A stretch of 64,000 nt of DNA from NCBI GenBank assembly GCA_964653045.1, contig CAZZBW010000002.1:1-64000 (forward strand), written 5' to 3'. This document shows, one piece after another, positions 41,472 through 50,248 of the stretch. Both the position numbers and the translations under genes were made by a program. Under the pieces are notes generated by a model. That model searched no databases. It was not told the DNA's origin and saw nothing but the letters and a program-made list of their open reading frames with translations. The DNA is from DAOOPX01 sp964653045 (GTDB lineage Bacteria > Patescibacteriota > Microgenomatia > UBA1400 > PJMF01). Within the stretch, counting starts at the first letter, position 1. Each line of letters opens with the position of its first letter.

Positions 41472-41810
41472 ATGATTCAAATCATAAATACTTCATCAGT
41501 AAAAACCATCTCTGACGTTTGCGGAACTATTAAAGAGCTGTATTCGAGTGAAAACATCAGTTTTTCAATCGCTGAAATTTCTGGAACATCAACTCCGCAT
41601 AAACACAAACAGATGGAAGAAATATATTTCGTGTTAAGTGGCACAGGTATTATTTACATTGGTGACGACTTATTACCAATCAAACCTGGAGATCTGATTC
41701 CTATTCCCAAAGATATTCTTCATCACATTAAAACAAACCAGAATGAAGTTCTAGAGCTAGTTGTGATCACACATCCAAAATTTGACAAAAGTGATGTAAT
41801 TGAGCAGTAA
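41472..41810 (+). CDS. Cupin-domain protein
   Basis: 112 residues. One cupin barrel with motif 1 STPHKHKQMEEIYFVLSGTGIIYIG (two His and a Glu, about 37-61) and motif 2 GDLIPIPKDILHHIKT (about 74-89, with a metal-ligand His). Small cupins of this kind are sugar isomerases, dioxygenases or sensors; the substrate is unknown. TATAAT at 41446-41451 leaves a short leader of about 15 bases. The next gene starts 3 bases after its stop. Confidence 0.85.
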   Translation: MIQIINTSSVKTISDVCGTIKELYSSENISFSIAEISGTSTPHKHKQMEEIYFVLSGTGIIYIGDDLLPIKPGDLIPIPKDILHHIKTNQNEVLELVVITHPKFDKSDVIEQ

Positions 41811-41813
41811 TGT

Positions 41814-42323
41814 ATGTCCCCCATTACCGTGTTCGTCCACGACAAAATGCAAAGCAACTATTGCTATACGTTGTCGAAACCGATGGGGAATAACTTTGAT
41901 CCGGGTTTCAAACCGGAGCTAACGCCACTACAAATGTTGGAACTGGGGGTGTTCGGCGGCAAGTACATGAGTGATTGCCGCGACGAGTTTCCCAAAAGTT
42001 GGTTTAAAAATGCTAAACTCTGCTCTGAGTTTCACAATCCTGAACTCAACTATTTCGGTGTCAACGCCTCGCAACCTTTGTCTGTTTGGCTGAAAAACGG
42101 CTGGATCTACGAAGAAGATCCACGCGGCTGGTTTCAGTGGTACTGCCGGTACTACATGGGGAGGAGGATTGCACATGAGGACGCGCGCCAGATTAGAAGA
42201 TGGCGCGCGTATCGGAGGCACTTGAGCCAAGTGCAAAACAACTGCCGCGCCGGCGACCTCACCTGCCGGCGCAAACAACGCCAATCACTTCTTCACTGGG
42301 CTTACGACTCACGCAGGGTTTAG
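41814..42323 (+). CDS. Conserved-looking protein of unknown function rich in Trp, Tyr and Arg
   Basis: 169 residues, soluble. The C-terminal half contains DPRGWFQWYCRYYMGRR, IRRWRAYRRH, a CRAGDLTCRRKQRQSLLHWAYDSR stretch with two Cys, and regularly spaced aromatic and basic residues suggesting nucleic-acid or nucleotide binding. I have the impression of a family widespread in CPR and beyond, but cannot name it. It is in the same operon as the cupin gene, with a 3-base gap. Confidence 0.65.
   Translation: MSPITVFVHDKMQSNYCYTLSKPMGNNFDPGFKPELTPLQMLELGVFGGKYMSDCRDEFPKSWFKNAKLCSEFHNPELNYFGVNASQPLSVWLKNGWIYEEDPRGWFQWYCRYYMGRRIAHEDARQIRRWRAYRRHLSQVQNNCRAGDLTCRRKQRQSLLHWAYDSRRV
42181..42210. repeat. 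Intragenic inverted repeat, 10-bp perfect arms
   Basis: ACGCGCGCCA (42181-42190) and TGGCGCGCGT (42201-42210) with a 10-base loop, encoding part of the Arg-rich region. A smaller one, GCGCCGGC/GCCGGCGC, follows at 42247-42272. Confidence 0.82.
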
Positions 42324-42718
42324 AATAACACCGTCTCACCCATACTTCGACCGCTTTCTTTTGATCCCGAATTCATTACAACTCGGATTTACAAAGAGGC
42401 TATCATCCTATCAAAATAAATTTTCAACTTTTTTTTCAAAACGGTAAATTAGTATAAAAATTACTTTAAGTTTCAATTAGCAAAATTTTGCTAATATATT
42501 CTTAGTAATAAATTGACAGTAGCGATTCCATCGGTTATCTACTAATAGATCTTCTGACCAAAGTATTTATCAAAAATACAAATTGGCACTGATGGATTGC
42601 ATTTTTCGTTTCGTAGGTTGGGAAACATTTGCAAAATTTTGCTACAAGCTATTATACGAAAGATACGACAACCAGATAGTCAGAATATAGTTATAGGACT
42701 CTATGTGACATCCAATAA
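42324..42718. repeat. Non-coding module with a palindrome pair (copy 1)
   Basis: A 395-base stretch with no gene. TAGCAAAATTTTGCTA lies at 42478-42493 and a variant TTGCAAAATTTTGCTA at 42629-42644, 151 bases apart centre to centre. Between them TATCTACTAATAGATCTTCTGA resembles the same position in the other two copies. No GAA-type promoter or small gene follows; the next gene ends here from the opposite strand. Confidence 0.7.
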
Positions 42719-43297
42719 TCAAACTTGTTTATAAAAAAGTAGACTTGAGTAGTTTTTTAGACCAAAAAGATCAATCGGACTGGTAACACACGCACGATTA
42801 AAACCCATGGCGGTATGCCAAAGAATTGATGGGCAATTTGTTACCGGTCCAGTGGTAACTATTGAGAACAAATGTTTGATCTTAAGATTAAACAGTTCCC
42901 TTATCGATGCTTGAAAAAGCCCGGTCGCAATTCCTTTACCTTGATGTTCTTTGGCAACCACTATTTGGTGTAAAGCAATACTTTGCTCATCTTCAAAATA
43001 TGTTTGCTTAAGTTTTTGGTCAAACCAAATTATATTGTCCGCTTGTTCTGGGAAATATATTTCACGATTAATATCAATTAAACCCACTGGTTGATTGTTT
43101 TTTTCGTAAACATTGAAAATTGAGGAGTTAGTAATTCTAGCTTTGTGCTCTTTTTCAGTTTCGCTACTAATGAAAAAGCCATCATGTTGTATTTGAGTGC
43201 AATAACTTATATCATCAACTTTGCTTACGTCTAAAACAAATGCTTGCTTAAGTAACCAAAGCTTTTTTGAATCAGAAGGGAGCGCTTTTCTAATCAT
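42719..43297 (-). CDS. GNAT-family N-acetyltransferase
   Basis: About 192 residues from the ATG at 43297 (MIRKALPSDSKKLWLLKQAF). The acetyl-CoA loop ALHQIVVAKEHQGKGIATGLFQASI (about 110-134, QGKGIA) is diagnostic. The substrate is unknown. The frame is open to 43360, but the GNAT fold starts at the internal ATG. Confidence 0.85.
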   Translation of the reverse strand: MIRKALPSDSKKLWLLKQAFVLDVSKVDDISYCTQIQHDGFFISSETEKEHKARITNSSIFNVYEKNNQPVGLIDINREIYFPEQADNIIWFDQKLKQTYFEDEQSIALHQIVVAKEHQGKGIATGLFQASIRELFNLKIKHLFSIVTTGPVTNCPSILWHTAMGFNRACVTSPIDLFGLKNYSSLLFYKQV

Positions 43298-43360
43298 ACA
43301 TTCGACTTGCTTGTAATGAATGAAGTTGAGGTGTTCAGTATGACACTGATACGACTTCAT

Positions 43361-43401
43361 TACATTTCTGCGCCCCGCCGCCGGCGGGGCGCAGTAATGT
43401 A
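43361..43401. repeat. Intergenic GC-rich hairpin
   Basis: CTGCGCCCCGCC (43368-43379), loop GCC, GGCGGGGCGCAG (43383-43394), with outer pairing TACATT (43361-43366)/AATGTA (43396-43401). It lies downstream of the DUF4349 gene and may stabilise its mRNA end. The first arm resembles the inner part of the terminator at 55113. Confidence 0.8.
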
Positions 43402-43419
43402 TTTCATTAAACCAAACCG

Positions 43420-44349
43420 CTATTTGATTGGCGTCCCAATTTTCCTGACTGATTTTCGTTTAAGAACTCCAGCAAGAATTACCAGCGGAATTAATACAGC
43501 ACCATATACCACTACCCAAATCATAAACTGAGCAATTACAAACAGGTTGTCTAAAACCGAGTTGTATGCTCGATCGAGCTCGTCACGAAGATCGGGACGA
43601 GCGCTGGGATCATAAACAGATTTTGACGATGCAGCTGAAATACTCAAGGTCGCATACTCAACTTGCTCAGTTTGAGCTTCATCTTGATCCTTAACTTGTT
43701 TGATCTGCTGATCTAAACGTTGAATCTCTAATTCAATCCGGCGTCTTTCCACCTCGGTTTTGGCCTCAACCAACTCAATTTCTTTGACAGCTTTCTGATC
43801 TTCCAAATTGGCCAGTTGAGTTTTAATTGAGTCTACTCTACCAGTCACGTCAGTTGAGCTGACTTGCTGGTTTTCAATTGAACGCACGCCCTCAACAATT
43901 TTGGCTGTAGCTTCATCAAATTTGTCGACAGGGACTTTGGCCGTCATGTAGCCAGTTTGATACCTACCATGGCTACCAGTTTGAAAGTTCATTACCCGAC
44001 CATCAATACTCAGGATGTATGCCTTGGTTTGATTAAAGTAACCAGCCACATCATCCATTACTAAACTAAACGAACCGTAAACTTCATATGCTCTTTGTTC
44101 AACCTGGAGGGCATCACCAGCATCAGGGTAGTAAGGGGGATAATAAGGCTGACTTGGGAATCCTGGAGAAGTGTAGCCAATTTTATCAACGGCTTGAATA
44201 CCTGCACCTCCTTGATTTTCTGAAACCATGTACATATCCATTGACGAGGTACTGAGTTGATTGAGACCAAAACCACTCCGCAGAAGTACTGTCAAACCAG
44301 AAAGAATGACTACAGCTAAGCCTAATACTAGCCACTTTTTTTTGGACAT
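43420..44349 (-). CDS. DUF4349-domain membrane protein
   Basis: 309 residues. An N-terminal lipobox-free membrane helix (about 4-25), then the DUF4349 domain (about 88-275): YEVYGSFSLVMDDVAGYFNQTKAYILSIDGRVMNFQTG...YMTAKVPVDKFDEATAKI...VSSTDVTGRVDSIKTQLANLEDQ, a long charged coiled coil, and a C-terminal helix. The function of the domain is unknown. It starts 7 bases after the ftsK stop, with GGAGG about 10 bases before its ATG. Confidence 0.85.
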   Translation of the reverse strand: MSKKKWLVLGLAVVILSGLTVLLRSGFGLNQLSTSSMDMYMVSENQGGAGIQAVDKIGYTSPGFPSQPYYPPYYPDAGDALQVEQRAYEVYGSFSLVMDDVAGYFNQTKAYILSIDGRVMNFQTGSHGRYQTGYMTAKVPVDKFDEATAKIVEGVRSIENQQVSSTDVTGRVDSIKTQLANLEDQKAVKEIELVEAKTEVERRRIELEIQRLDQQIKQVKDQDEAQTEQVEYATLSISAASSKSVYDPSARPDLRDELDRAYNSVLDNLFVIAQFMIWVVVYGAVLIPLVILAGVLKRKSVRKIGTPIK

Positions 44350-44355
44350 ATGAGT

Positions 44356-46566
44356 TTATCCTCCGTTGCTACCTTCTATACTATGAATATACTCCATAAT
44401 CTTTCCGGCGTTAACAGTCCGCGGCTTACTACCTTCGGCCGGTCCTACCATCCCAGCGGCGTATAACTGGTCTAAAATTCTGGCGGCGCGGTTGTAGCCC
44501 AAGGAAAAGCGGCGCTGAATCATGGATGATGAAGCTTTGTCCGAAGTGACAATTAGTTTGGCTACTTCGAGAAACAGTTCGTCTCGTTCGTCACTGCCAC
44601 CTCCGCCACTGCCAAATTTGCCACCAGAAGTGACACTCGCCTCATACTTTGAGGTCACTTCCTCAAGATATTCCGGTTGTTGGCCTTGTTTTTTGACGAA
44701 CTCAATAAGACGTTTTGTTTCGTCATCAGATACAAAAGTACCCTGCAGACGAAGAGGCTTGGCTCGGTCGGGGGGAATAAACAACATGTCCCCCCGACCG
44801 AGCAGTTTTTCCGCTCCTGGTGTATCCAAGATCACTCTAGAATCCATCATCGAAGAGACGTTGAAGGCGATTCTGGCCGGAATGTTAGCTTTAATCAAAC
44901 CAGTCAAGACATCAACTGAAGGACGTTGTGTTGCCAAAAGCAAGTGAATTCCGACTGCCCGCGCCATCTGAGCAATTCTGGTAATATTTTCCTCTACGTC
45001 AGCTGGCGCGAACAGCATCACGTCAGCCAATTCATCTACCACCACTACAATTCGGTACATGGCGGTATACCCAGCTAACTCATTGTATGCATCAATATGC
45101 CGGACACCGGCAGCAGATAGTTTTTTGTACCGCTCCTCCATCTCGTGGGTAGTCCACTTGAGTGAAGAGACCACCTGTTTGGTCTCGACAATTACTGGAG
45201 TCAACAAATGCGGTATGTTGTTATAACCACTCAGCTCCACCCGCTTAGGATCAACCAAAATCAATCTCACTTCGTCTGGAGAAGCCCGAAACAAAATTGA
45301 GCATAAGAAACTATTGAGTGCGACTGACTTACCTGAGCCAGTCGCACCAGCGATCAACATGTGTGGCATGCGCGAAATATCGACCGCGTATGGTCTGTTG
45401 GCAACATCAATGCCCAGCGCTACCAACAATTTTGACTGATTTTGTTGCATTTGCGGCGAGCTGAGCATTTTGCGCAGCGTTACAAATTTGGCAGTGTGAT
45501 TCGGCACTTCAATACCGACTAGTGAACGTCCAGCGATTGGTGCTTCGATCCTGATTTGACCAGTCGGAGCAGCTAAGGCTAGAGCCAAATCAGTCGATAA
45601 TCCAGTAATTTTTGATAGTTTTGTACCCCTAGTAATTTCCAGCGCGTACTGGGTGACAGAAGGTCCAAAATTGACTTCTTTAACTTTCGCTTTAATGCCA
45701 AACGAATCCAGGGTAGCCTCGATCATATCGGCGTTTTGGGAAACATCGCCCCGATCAGCCTCACCGCCATCGCTTTGATCCAATAAGCTCAAAGGAGGTA
45801 ATTGCCATGGCCGATTTTGACCAGTCGGGACTGAGCTATTGGCGGAAGAAATAAGTGCCCCCACCTCTTCATCTGGCTCAATTAATGGAGGAATCGTAAC
45901 CTTCTTTTGAGTCTTGGTTTGTTTAATTTCTTGATCAGAGTCAGGCTCCGCATTGCCAGGATTAATGGTAAATTTCGGCTTATTAATTAGCTGGGGCATT
46001 TTAATTCCGGGTAAACTAAATCTTTTTTTCTCGTTTTTATCTTCATTATTCATATTTGGCAAAACTGGTTGGGTTTCTTTATTAGGCTGAGCCTTACCTT
46101 TTAGAATACCAATTAATTCAAAGAACTCCTGCAACTTCATTTGTGCCATGATTACCATGCCGACAATAATTAATGTTAGAGAAAAAACCACTGCGCCGGC
46201 TGCAGAAAGCAGCCGGCCTAAATTTTGGTTGGTTGCCAAACCAACCTCACCATTACGAAACAAACTCATCCAACCCAAGAAAATCATGATTGTGCCCAAT
46301 AGTACGTTGGGTTTGGCGGCTGACCATTTAAACTGGAGAAAGATTAATCCACTGGAAATAAATATAAATGGCAAGAACATTAACGCCAAACCCAGTTTTG
46401 AGATTAGAAAACTATTAATGCTACTTAACCAAACTCCCTGACCAGAAAACGAGATTAAAACTAACAAACCAATTGAGATCAACAGCACTCCAACAATGGT
46501 ATAAAGCGTGTGAGCTTTAAGATCGAGCTTGAATGGCAGTTTCGAACGTTTCCGCCTTTTTCCCAT
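44356..46566 (-). CDS. ftsK: DNA translocase FtsK
   Basis: About 736 residues from the ATG at 46566. Four N-terminal membrane helices (about 20-160), a polar linker, then the motor: alpha domain ending PIAGRSLVGIEVPN, Walker A IAGATGSGKSVALNS (about 430), Walker B RIVVVVDELADVM, and the gamma winged helix (SSSMIQRRFSLGYNRAARILDQLYAAGMVGP). It pumps chromosomal DNA during division. TTGAAC-17-TATATC ends 7 bases before this ATG, so it is preferred to the frame opening at 46602, which begins in the -35 box. Confidence 0.95.
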   Translation of the reverse strand: MGKRRKRSKLPFKLDLKAHTLYTIVGVLLISIGLLVLISFSGQGVWLSSINSFLISKLGLALMFLPFIFISSGLIFLQFKWSAAKPNVLLGTIMIFLGWMSLFRNGEVGLATNQNLGRLLSAAGAVVFSLTLIIVGMVIMAQMKLQEFFELIGILKGKAQPNKETQPVLPNMNNEDKNEKKRFSLPGIKMPQLINKPKFTINPGNAEPDSDQEIKQTKTQKKVTIPPLIEPDEEVGALISSANSSVPTGQNRPWQLPPLSLLDQSDGGEADRGDVSQNADMIEATLDSFGIKAKVKEVNFGPSVTQYALEITRGTKLSKITGLSTDLALALAAPTGQIRIEAPIAGRSLVGIEVPNHTAKFVTLRKMLSSPQMQQNQSKLLVALGIDVANRPYAVDISRMPHMLIAGATGSGKSVALNSFLCSILFRASPDEVRLILVDPKRVELSGYNNIPHLLTPVIVETKQVVSSLKWTTHEMEERYKKLSAAGVRHIDAYNELAGYTAMYRIVVVVDELADVMLFAPADVEENITRIAQMARAVGIHLLLATQRPSVDVLTGLIKANIPARIAFNVSSMMDSRVILDTPGAEKLLGRGDMLFIPPDRAKPLRLQGTFVSDDETKRLIEFVKKQGQQPEYLEEVTSKYEASVTSGGKFGSGGGGSDERDELFLEVAKLIVTSDKASSSMIQRRFSLGYNRAARILDQLYAAGMVGPAEGSKPRTVNAGKIMEYIHSIEGSNGG
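44762..44803. repeat. Intragenic inverted repeat, 14-bp perfect arms
   Basis: GCTCGGTCGGGGGG (44762-44775) and its reverse complement (44790-44803) with a 14-base loop. It spans the ftsK segment encoding LGRGDMLFIPPDRAKPL, which is conserved at protein level. Confidence 0.9.
46195..46217. repeat. Intragenic inverted repeat, 9-bp perfect arms
   Basis: GCCGGCTGC (46195-46203), loop AGAAA, GCAGCCGGC (46209-46217), in the membrane domain of ftsK. Confidence 0.8.
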
Positions 46567-46573
46567 ATTATAG

Positions 46574-46602
46574 GATATATCATACTTTCGGCTTGCGTTC
46601 AA
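46574..46602 (-). promoter_or_regulatory. ftsK promoter (leaderless)
   Basis: On the minus strand TTGAAC (46597-46602), 17 bases, TATATC (46574-46579), then 7 bases to the ATG at 46566. Confidence 0.6.
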
Positions 46603-46627
46603 GCAGGAGTTGGATTAAACACTTTAT

Positions 46628-48292
46628 TTACGCCTTAAAGCTCACAATGTTCGCAATTACCAATGGCTCTCTCTTGATAATTTTATACAACTTACGCACC
46701 AATCTTTTTTCAATAGTTTGACTCAGCTCTTTGTCAGAAAGTTTTTTATTCTGTGAAATAGCCTCACGCACTGTTTGCTTGATAAACTCGATCACCTCAT
46801 CAGCCTGCTGCATAAAAACAAAGCCACGGGAAATCAGCTGAATTTGGTCTAGCTTCAGCTCACCTTTGACTCTTGGCACAATTACTGCCACAATTCCTGC
46901 ATCTCCGAGCTTGAGCCGATCTGACAAAACTACTGGACCCACATCCCCAATTCCCAATCCGTCAACCGTAGTAGGTCGCAGCTCAAACTTGGGACCAATA
47001 CTCGCTCCATCCTGAGTGAATACCACTGTCTCGCCACTTCTCGGTCGCAAGATTTGTTCTCCTGAATAACCCAAGGGTCGAGCAATATTTATGGCAAATA
47101 AATACCTATGCCGATCGGCGCCGCCGATCGGCATCACCAGTTTCGGCTTCAGCAGCTCAACTACTTGTCGCTGCTCTTTCTTACTCGCATGTCCAGAATG
47201 GTGCAAGCCCGGCTCAATACTGGGGTACAACACTCGAATATCATTGCCTGCAAGCTCATCAATCGATTGGTAGTATGGCACCTCATTGCCGGGAATCGCA
47301 TCGGCGGAAAACACCACCGTGTCATCAGATTTGATTTGCAAAGCAGGATGCTCACCAAAAATTGCGCGAACGAGTGATGAGCCCTCTTGCCCTTGGCTTC
47401 CGGCAATGATTAAACACACTTGGTCATCAGGCAAAGTATCAAGATGCTTTTTATCAACAATTTGTTCTTGACGAACCTTAAGTTTACCCAGATCTCTAGC
47501 AACTCTGACATTTTGTTCAACTGATCTACCCACAAATACGACCTTCCTACCCAATTTTTGGGCCACGTCAACGGCTTGTTGAATCCGGTGAATATGCGAA
47601 CTCATCAGAGTTAAAATGAACTTTCCTTTGGTATTAGCCATCAGTTTTTCAAACTCAGCCCCTATAGTCGATTCTGGTTCAGCCGGTTCATTTTTTTCCA
47701 CGCGCAAACAGTCAAGCAACACACATAAGACGCCTTGGTCTCCCAATTTTGCCAAACTATCTAAATCACTTACTGCCCCATCGACAGGTTTTGGGTCAAT
47801 TTTAAAATCACTCCCATGATAAATTGCCCCGACTGGTGTGGTGATTAACAGATGACGTGTATCAGGAACCGAGTGAGTCATGTTGTATGACGTAAAACGG
47901 AAACTGGGACTCAAGCTAACTTCTTTGGTCGCTTCAATCACACGAAATTCCACCTCGCGATTCATCTCACTTACTCTTTCTTGGGCAAAACCAATCGTTA
48001 GGGGCGAACCAAAAATGGGAAACTCCGGTAGGTGCGGCAGCACATATGGCAATGCCGCGATGTGATCGTCGTGACCATGAGTTAAAATCATCCCTACAAT
48101 TTTTTTACCCGCTTCGAGTTTTTTTAACAAAGGAGTAATGTCAGGAATGAGAATGTCAATTCCTGGCATATAAGTAGTGGGAAACCCAATCCCACAATCA
48201 ACTAACAAGATTTCGTCTTCGTATTCATACAGATACATATTTTGGGTGACGTTGCCCATCCCACCAAGAGGCAGAAGTTGTAAATTTGACAT
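46628..48292 (-). CDS. rnj: Ribonuclease J
   Basis: 554 residues, full length. Metallo-beta-lactamase motif ILTHGHDDHIAALPYVL (about 68-84), YHGSDFKIDPKPVDG, beta-CASP motifs (LTLMSSHIHRIQQAVDVA; GSQGQEGSSLVRAI) and SGHASKKEQRQVVELLKPKLVMPIGGADRHR. It acts as endo- and 5'-3' exoribonuclease in mRNA decay and rRNA processing. AGAAAGG gives a ribosome site 7 bases before the ATG. It follows the 49130 membrane-protein gene by 25 bases. Confidence 0.95.
   Translation of the reverse strand: MSNLQLLPLGGMGNVTQNMYLYEYEDEILLVDCGIGFPTTYMPGIDILIPDITPLLKKLEAGKKIVGMILTHGHDDHIAALPYVLPHLPEFPIFGSPLTIGFAQERVSEMNREVEFRVIEATKEVSLSPSFRFTSYNMTHSVPDTRHLLITTPVGAIYHGSDFKIDPKPVDGAVSDLDSLAKLGDQGVLCVLLDCLRVEKNEPAEPESTIGAEFEKLMANTKGKFILTLMSSHIHRIQQAVDVAQKLGRKVVFVGRSVEQNVRVARDLGKLKVRQEQIVDKKHLDTLPDDQVCLIIAGSQGQEGSSLVRAIFGEHPALQIKSDDTVVFSADAIPGNEVPYYQSIDELAGNDIRVLYPSIEPGLHHSGHASKKEQRQVVELLKPKLVMPIGGADRHRYLFAINIARPLGYSGEQILRPRSGETVVFTQDGASIGPKFELRPTTVDGLGIGDVGPVVLSDRLKLGDAGIVAVIVPRVKGELKLDQIQLISRGFVFMQQADEVIEFIKQTVREAISQNKKLSDKELSQTIEKRLVRKLYKIIKREPLVIANIVSFKA
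47108..47134. repeat. Intragenic inverted repeat, 12-bp perfect arms
   Basis: ATGCCGATCGGC (47108-47119), loop GCC, GCCGATCGGCAT (47123-47134), encoding VMPIGGADRHR in the RNase J gene, a family-conserved segment. Confidence 0.88.
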
Positions 48293-48317
48293 AATAAACC
48301 TTTCTTAAATCATGTAA

Positions 48318-49130
48318 TTATTTTTTATTAAAAAGCTGGATATTTTCTCCCCAACGTTGATACTTGACATGGCCTACAAGTATGTCCAAAGCGCTGCTTA
48401 TGCTGTAAAACTTGTAATCCAAAAAGGCAAATACAAAAGCTCCACCAAAATACGATAAGCTTGACCAGTAGAAAAGATACTCAGCACTAATGGTTGGCGA
48501 GCCAAAATAGTAACCAATCAAATGAGCGCTGAAAAATACGCCTATTCCAAGCTTGACTAATCTACTCAAGGTCAGACGTTTTTGTTGTAAAGGCTCAGAA
48601 ATTAATAGAAGTAGATAAAAACCAATTCCAACCAAAAATGATCCCAGCATTGCTATCGTGAATTTAAACGGCGATAGGACGAAATCGAACGGTGCGAATA
48701 AATTGGCTAGAGCAAGAATAGTCAGAATCAACATACCACCCATGAATAAAACCACGTGCGACAGCCATAAATGCATATATTCAGAGTCGTGAAAAATGTC
48801 ATAAAGAGGATCAAAGTTTTTCAAATGAAACGTCTTGGTTAAGGAATGCATGCTGAAAAAGGCGTAAATATAAAGGAAGATTAGGCTAAAAAGTGTGTCA
48901 GCAAAAAATACCTGTTTATCACTCAAAACTAAATCAGGGCTGGTGGTCAAGATTACAAAGAAAATAGTTTTGATCCACACAAAAACCAGTGGTGCAAATA
49001 CAAAATTATATAAAAATTGCACTAGATCAAAGTTTAAAACGTACTTTCTACCTTGAAATCGATACAAAATTAAAACGGAAAACACCACAATTACCGGGAT
49101 GACAAATAAGATTAATTCTGGTTTTAACAC
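48318..49130 (-). CDS. Seven-helix membrane protein of unknown function
   Basis: 270 residues with about seven hydrophobic segments spread through the length (first LILFVIPVIVVFSVLILY, last SYFGGAFVFAFLDYKFY) and no recognised motif. The histidines in YDIFHDSEYMHLWLSHV near the middle could bind a metal or haem. The start is a GTG 7 bases after TAAGAT. It precedes RNase J in one operon. Confidence 0.6.
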   Translation of the reverse strand: MLKPELILFVIPVIVVFSVLILYRFQGRKYVLNFDLVQFLYNFVFAPLVFVWIKTIFFVILTTSPDLVLSDKQVFFADTLFSLIFLYIYAFFSMHSLTKTFHLKNFDPLYDIFHDSEYMHLWLSHVVLFMGGMLILTILALANLFAPFDFVLSPFKFTIAMLGSFLVGIGFYLLLLISEPLQQKRLTLSRLVKLGIGVFFSAHLIGYYFGSPTISAEYLFYWSSLSYFGGAFVFAFLDYKFYSISSALDILVGHVKYQRWGENIQLFNKK

Positions 49131-49155
49131 TCCGCTTATCTTATCACACCAACAA

Positions 49156-49782
49156 TTATTGAAGTGCCTCTCGCACTATCTCAATTTGGTTTTGCTTGGT
49201 TACTTCCTCTTTCACCCAGTTTAATACCGGAATAATTTTCTCAAAATCGTTGACGAACGCGGTTTTCAACTGAGTGGATCGAAGTGCCGCGGCCGGGTGG
49301 TACATAGGTAAAACATAAACTGGTTTCTCCTGCCACACCACCCGATGCACCCGGCCGTGAACTTGAGAAACTCGCGCGTCGGGAAGGAATTTTGCCATAC
49401 TAAAACGTCCCAGCGTCACAATTAGCTGCGGATCGATCAGCTCAATCTCGCGATTAAGAAATGGGCGAAAAGCAGCGATCTCTTCTGGCAGAGGATCTCT
49501 GTTGTCGGGCGGTCGGGCTTTGACAATGTTCGAGATATAAGTTTGCTCTGGTGGCAAACCAACTTCAGTCAGGGTTTTACGCAGCAACTGCCCCGACCGC
49601 CCCACAAACGGCCGACGCTGCACATGCTCGTGGTACCCCGGCGCTTCTCCAATAAACATCACTTCGGCTCGGGCATCGCCCTCGCCATGCACAATGTCAG
49701 TTACTTTTGTCACCAACGGCAAATTAGTTAAATTTTCCTCCAACAACTCCTTCAGCTCGCTTAAGTTATCTGCCACAATCAC
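49156..49782 (-). CDS. Family 4-type uracil-DNA glycosylase without iron-sulfur cysteines
   Basis: 208 residues. Motif A VMFIGEAPGYHEHVQRRPFVGRSGQLL (about 39-65), SNIVKARPPDNRDPLPEEI, and motif B VLPMYHPAAALR (about 167-178) identify the UdgA/SPO1-pol N-terminal superfamily. Classical members bind [4Fe-4S] through four cysteines; this protein contains no cysteine at all, with Ala in VKARPP and Phe in EIAAFRPFL at the usual Cys positions. It should remove uracil from DNA. The GTG start at 49782 follows TAAGAT by 6 bases; GTG 49776 is possible. Confidence 0.85.
   Translation of the reverse strand: MIVADNLSELKELLEENLTNLPLVTKVTDIVHGEGDARAEVMFIGEAPGYHEHVQRRPFVGRSGQLLRKTLTEVGLPPEQTYISNIVKARPPDNRDPLPEEIAAFRPFLNREIELIDPQLIVTLGRFSMAKFLPDARVSQVHGRVHRVVWQEKPVYVLPMYHPAAALRSTQLKTAFVNDFEKIIPVLNWVKEEVTKQNQIEIVREALQ
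49290..49357. repeat. Intragenic inverted repeat, 10-bp perfect arms
   Basis: CGGCCGGGTG (49290-49299) and CACCCGGCCG (49348-49357) with a 48-base loop, inside the UDG gene. Confidence 0.7.
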
Positions 49783-50248
49783 AGTTATATCTTAGCAGAC
49801 ATTTCCACCGTCTCTTTTTCAGCTTGTAGCAAAATTTTGCTAAAAGTATTGGTCTGACCGAGCAAAATATATGATAACTAAGCTCTGTTTTTTGTAGTTA
49901 CTTACTATTTAAATCAGGAAAATTAACAATTGAGCGATGTGATGATCGTAATGTTGGATTGAATACTCTTATTTATTAGCAGAATTTTGCAAATTAATTG
50001 GGGCAGTTTTCGGTTGAAATGAGGTTGAAACCTAGTTTAATAAAGAGCAGTTTGCTCAAATTTAGGGTAATTGCAAAAAAATGATTCCGAAACTTAAAAA
50101 GTCGACGATCCACCGGGCTAGATTAACGGTTGGGAAAGACAATGATGGGATTGCGCGAAATTAAATTTCCCTCAAGGTACTTGACAAAGAAGGAGAGGAA
50201 GAAGAAAATACACATAGTATCAAAAACAGATCGTTGAAAGGCTACCTT
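49783..50248. repeat. Non-coding module with palindrome pair and conserved blocks (copy 2)
   Basis: A 466-base stretch without a gene. TAGCAAAATTTTGCTA (49827-49842) and a variant TAGCAGAATTTTGCAA (49977-49992) are 150 bases apart. A block GGTTGAAAT-GAGGTTGAAACCTAGTTT (50012-50038) and a TCCGAAACTTAAAA block near 50086 recur in copy 3 at 57491 and 57566. The GAA-type promoter at 50181 closes the module before the small gene at 50249. Confidence 0.75.
50181..50221 (+). promoter_or_regulatory. Purine-spacer promoter, copy A
   Basis: TTGACA (50181-50186), a 17-base all-purine spacer, GAAAATA (50204-50210), 5 bases, AGTATC (50216-50221). TTGACA to AGTAT is 35 bases start to start, exactly as in copies at 54680 and 57685. 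The -10 identity is unclear: GAAAAT is at the right spacing but is a poor consensus match. Confidence 0.7.

Noticed and set aside
43361..43401. Rho-independent terminator for the DUF4349 gene
   Set aside because: The hairpin is strong, but there is no T-tract on either strand, so it is listed only as a hairpin.
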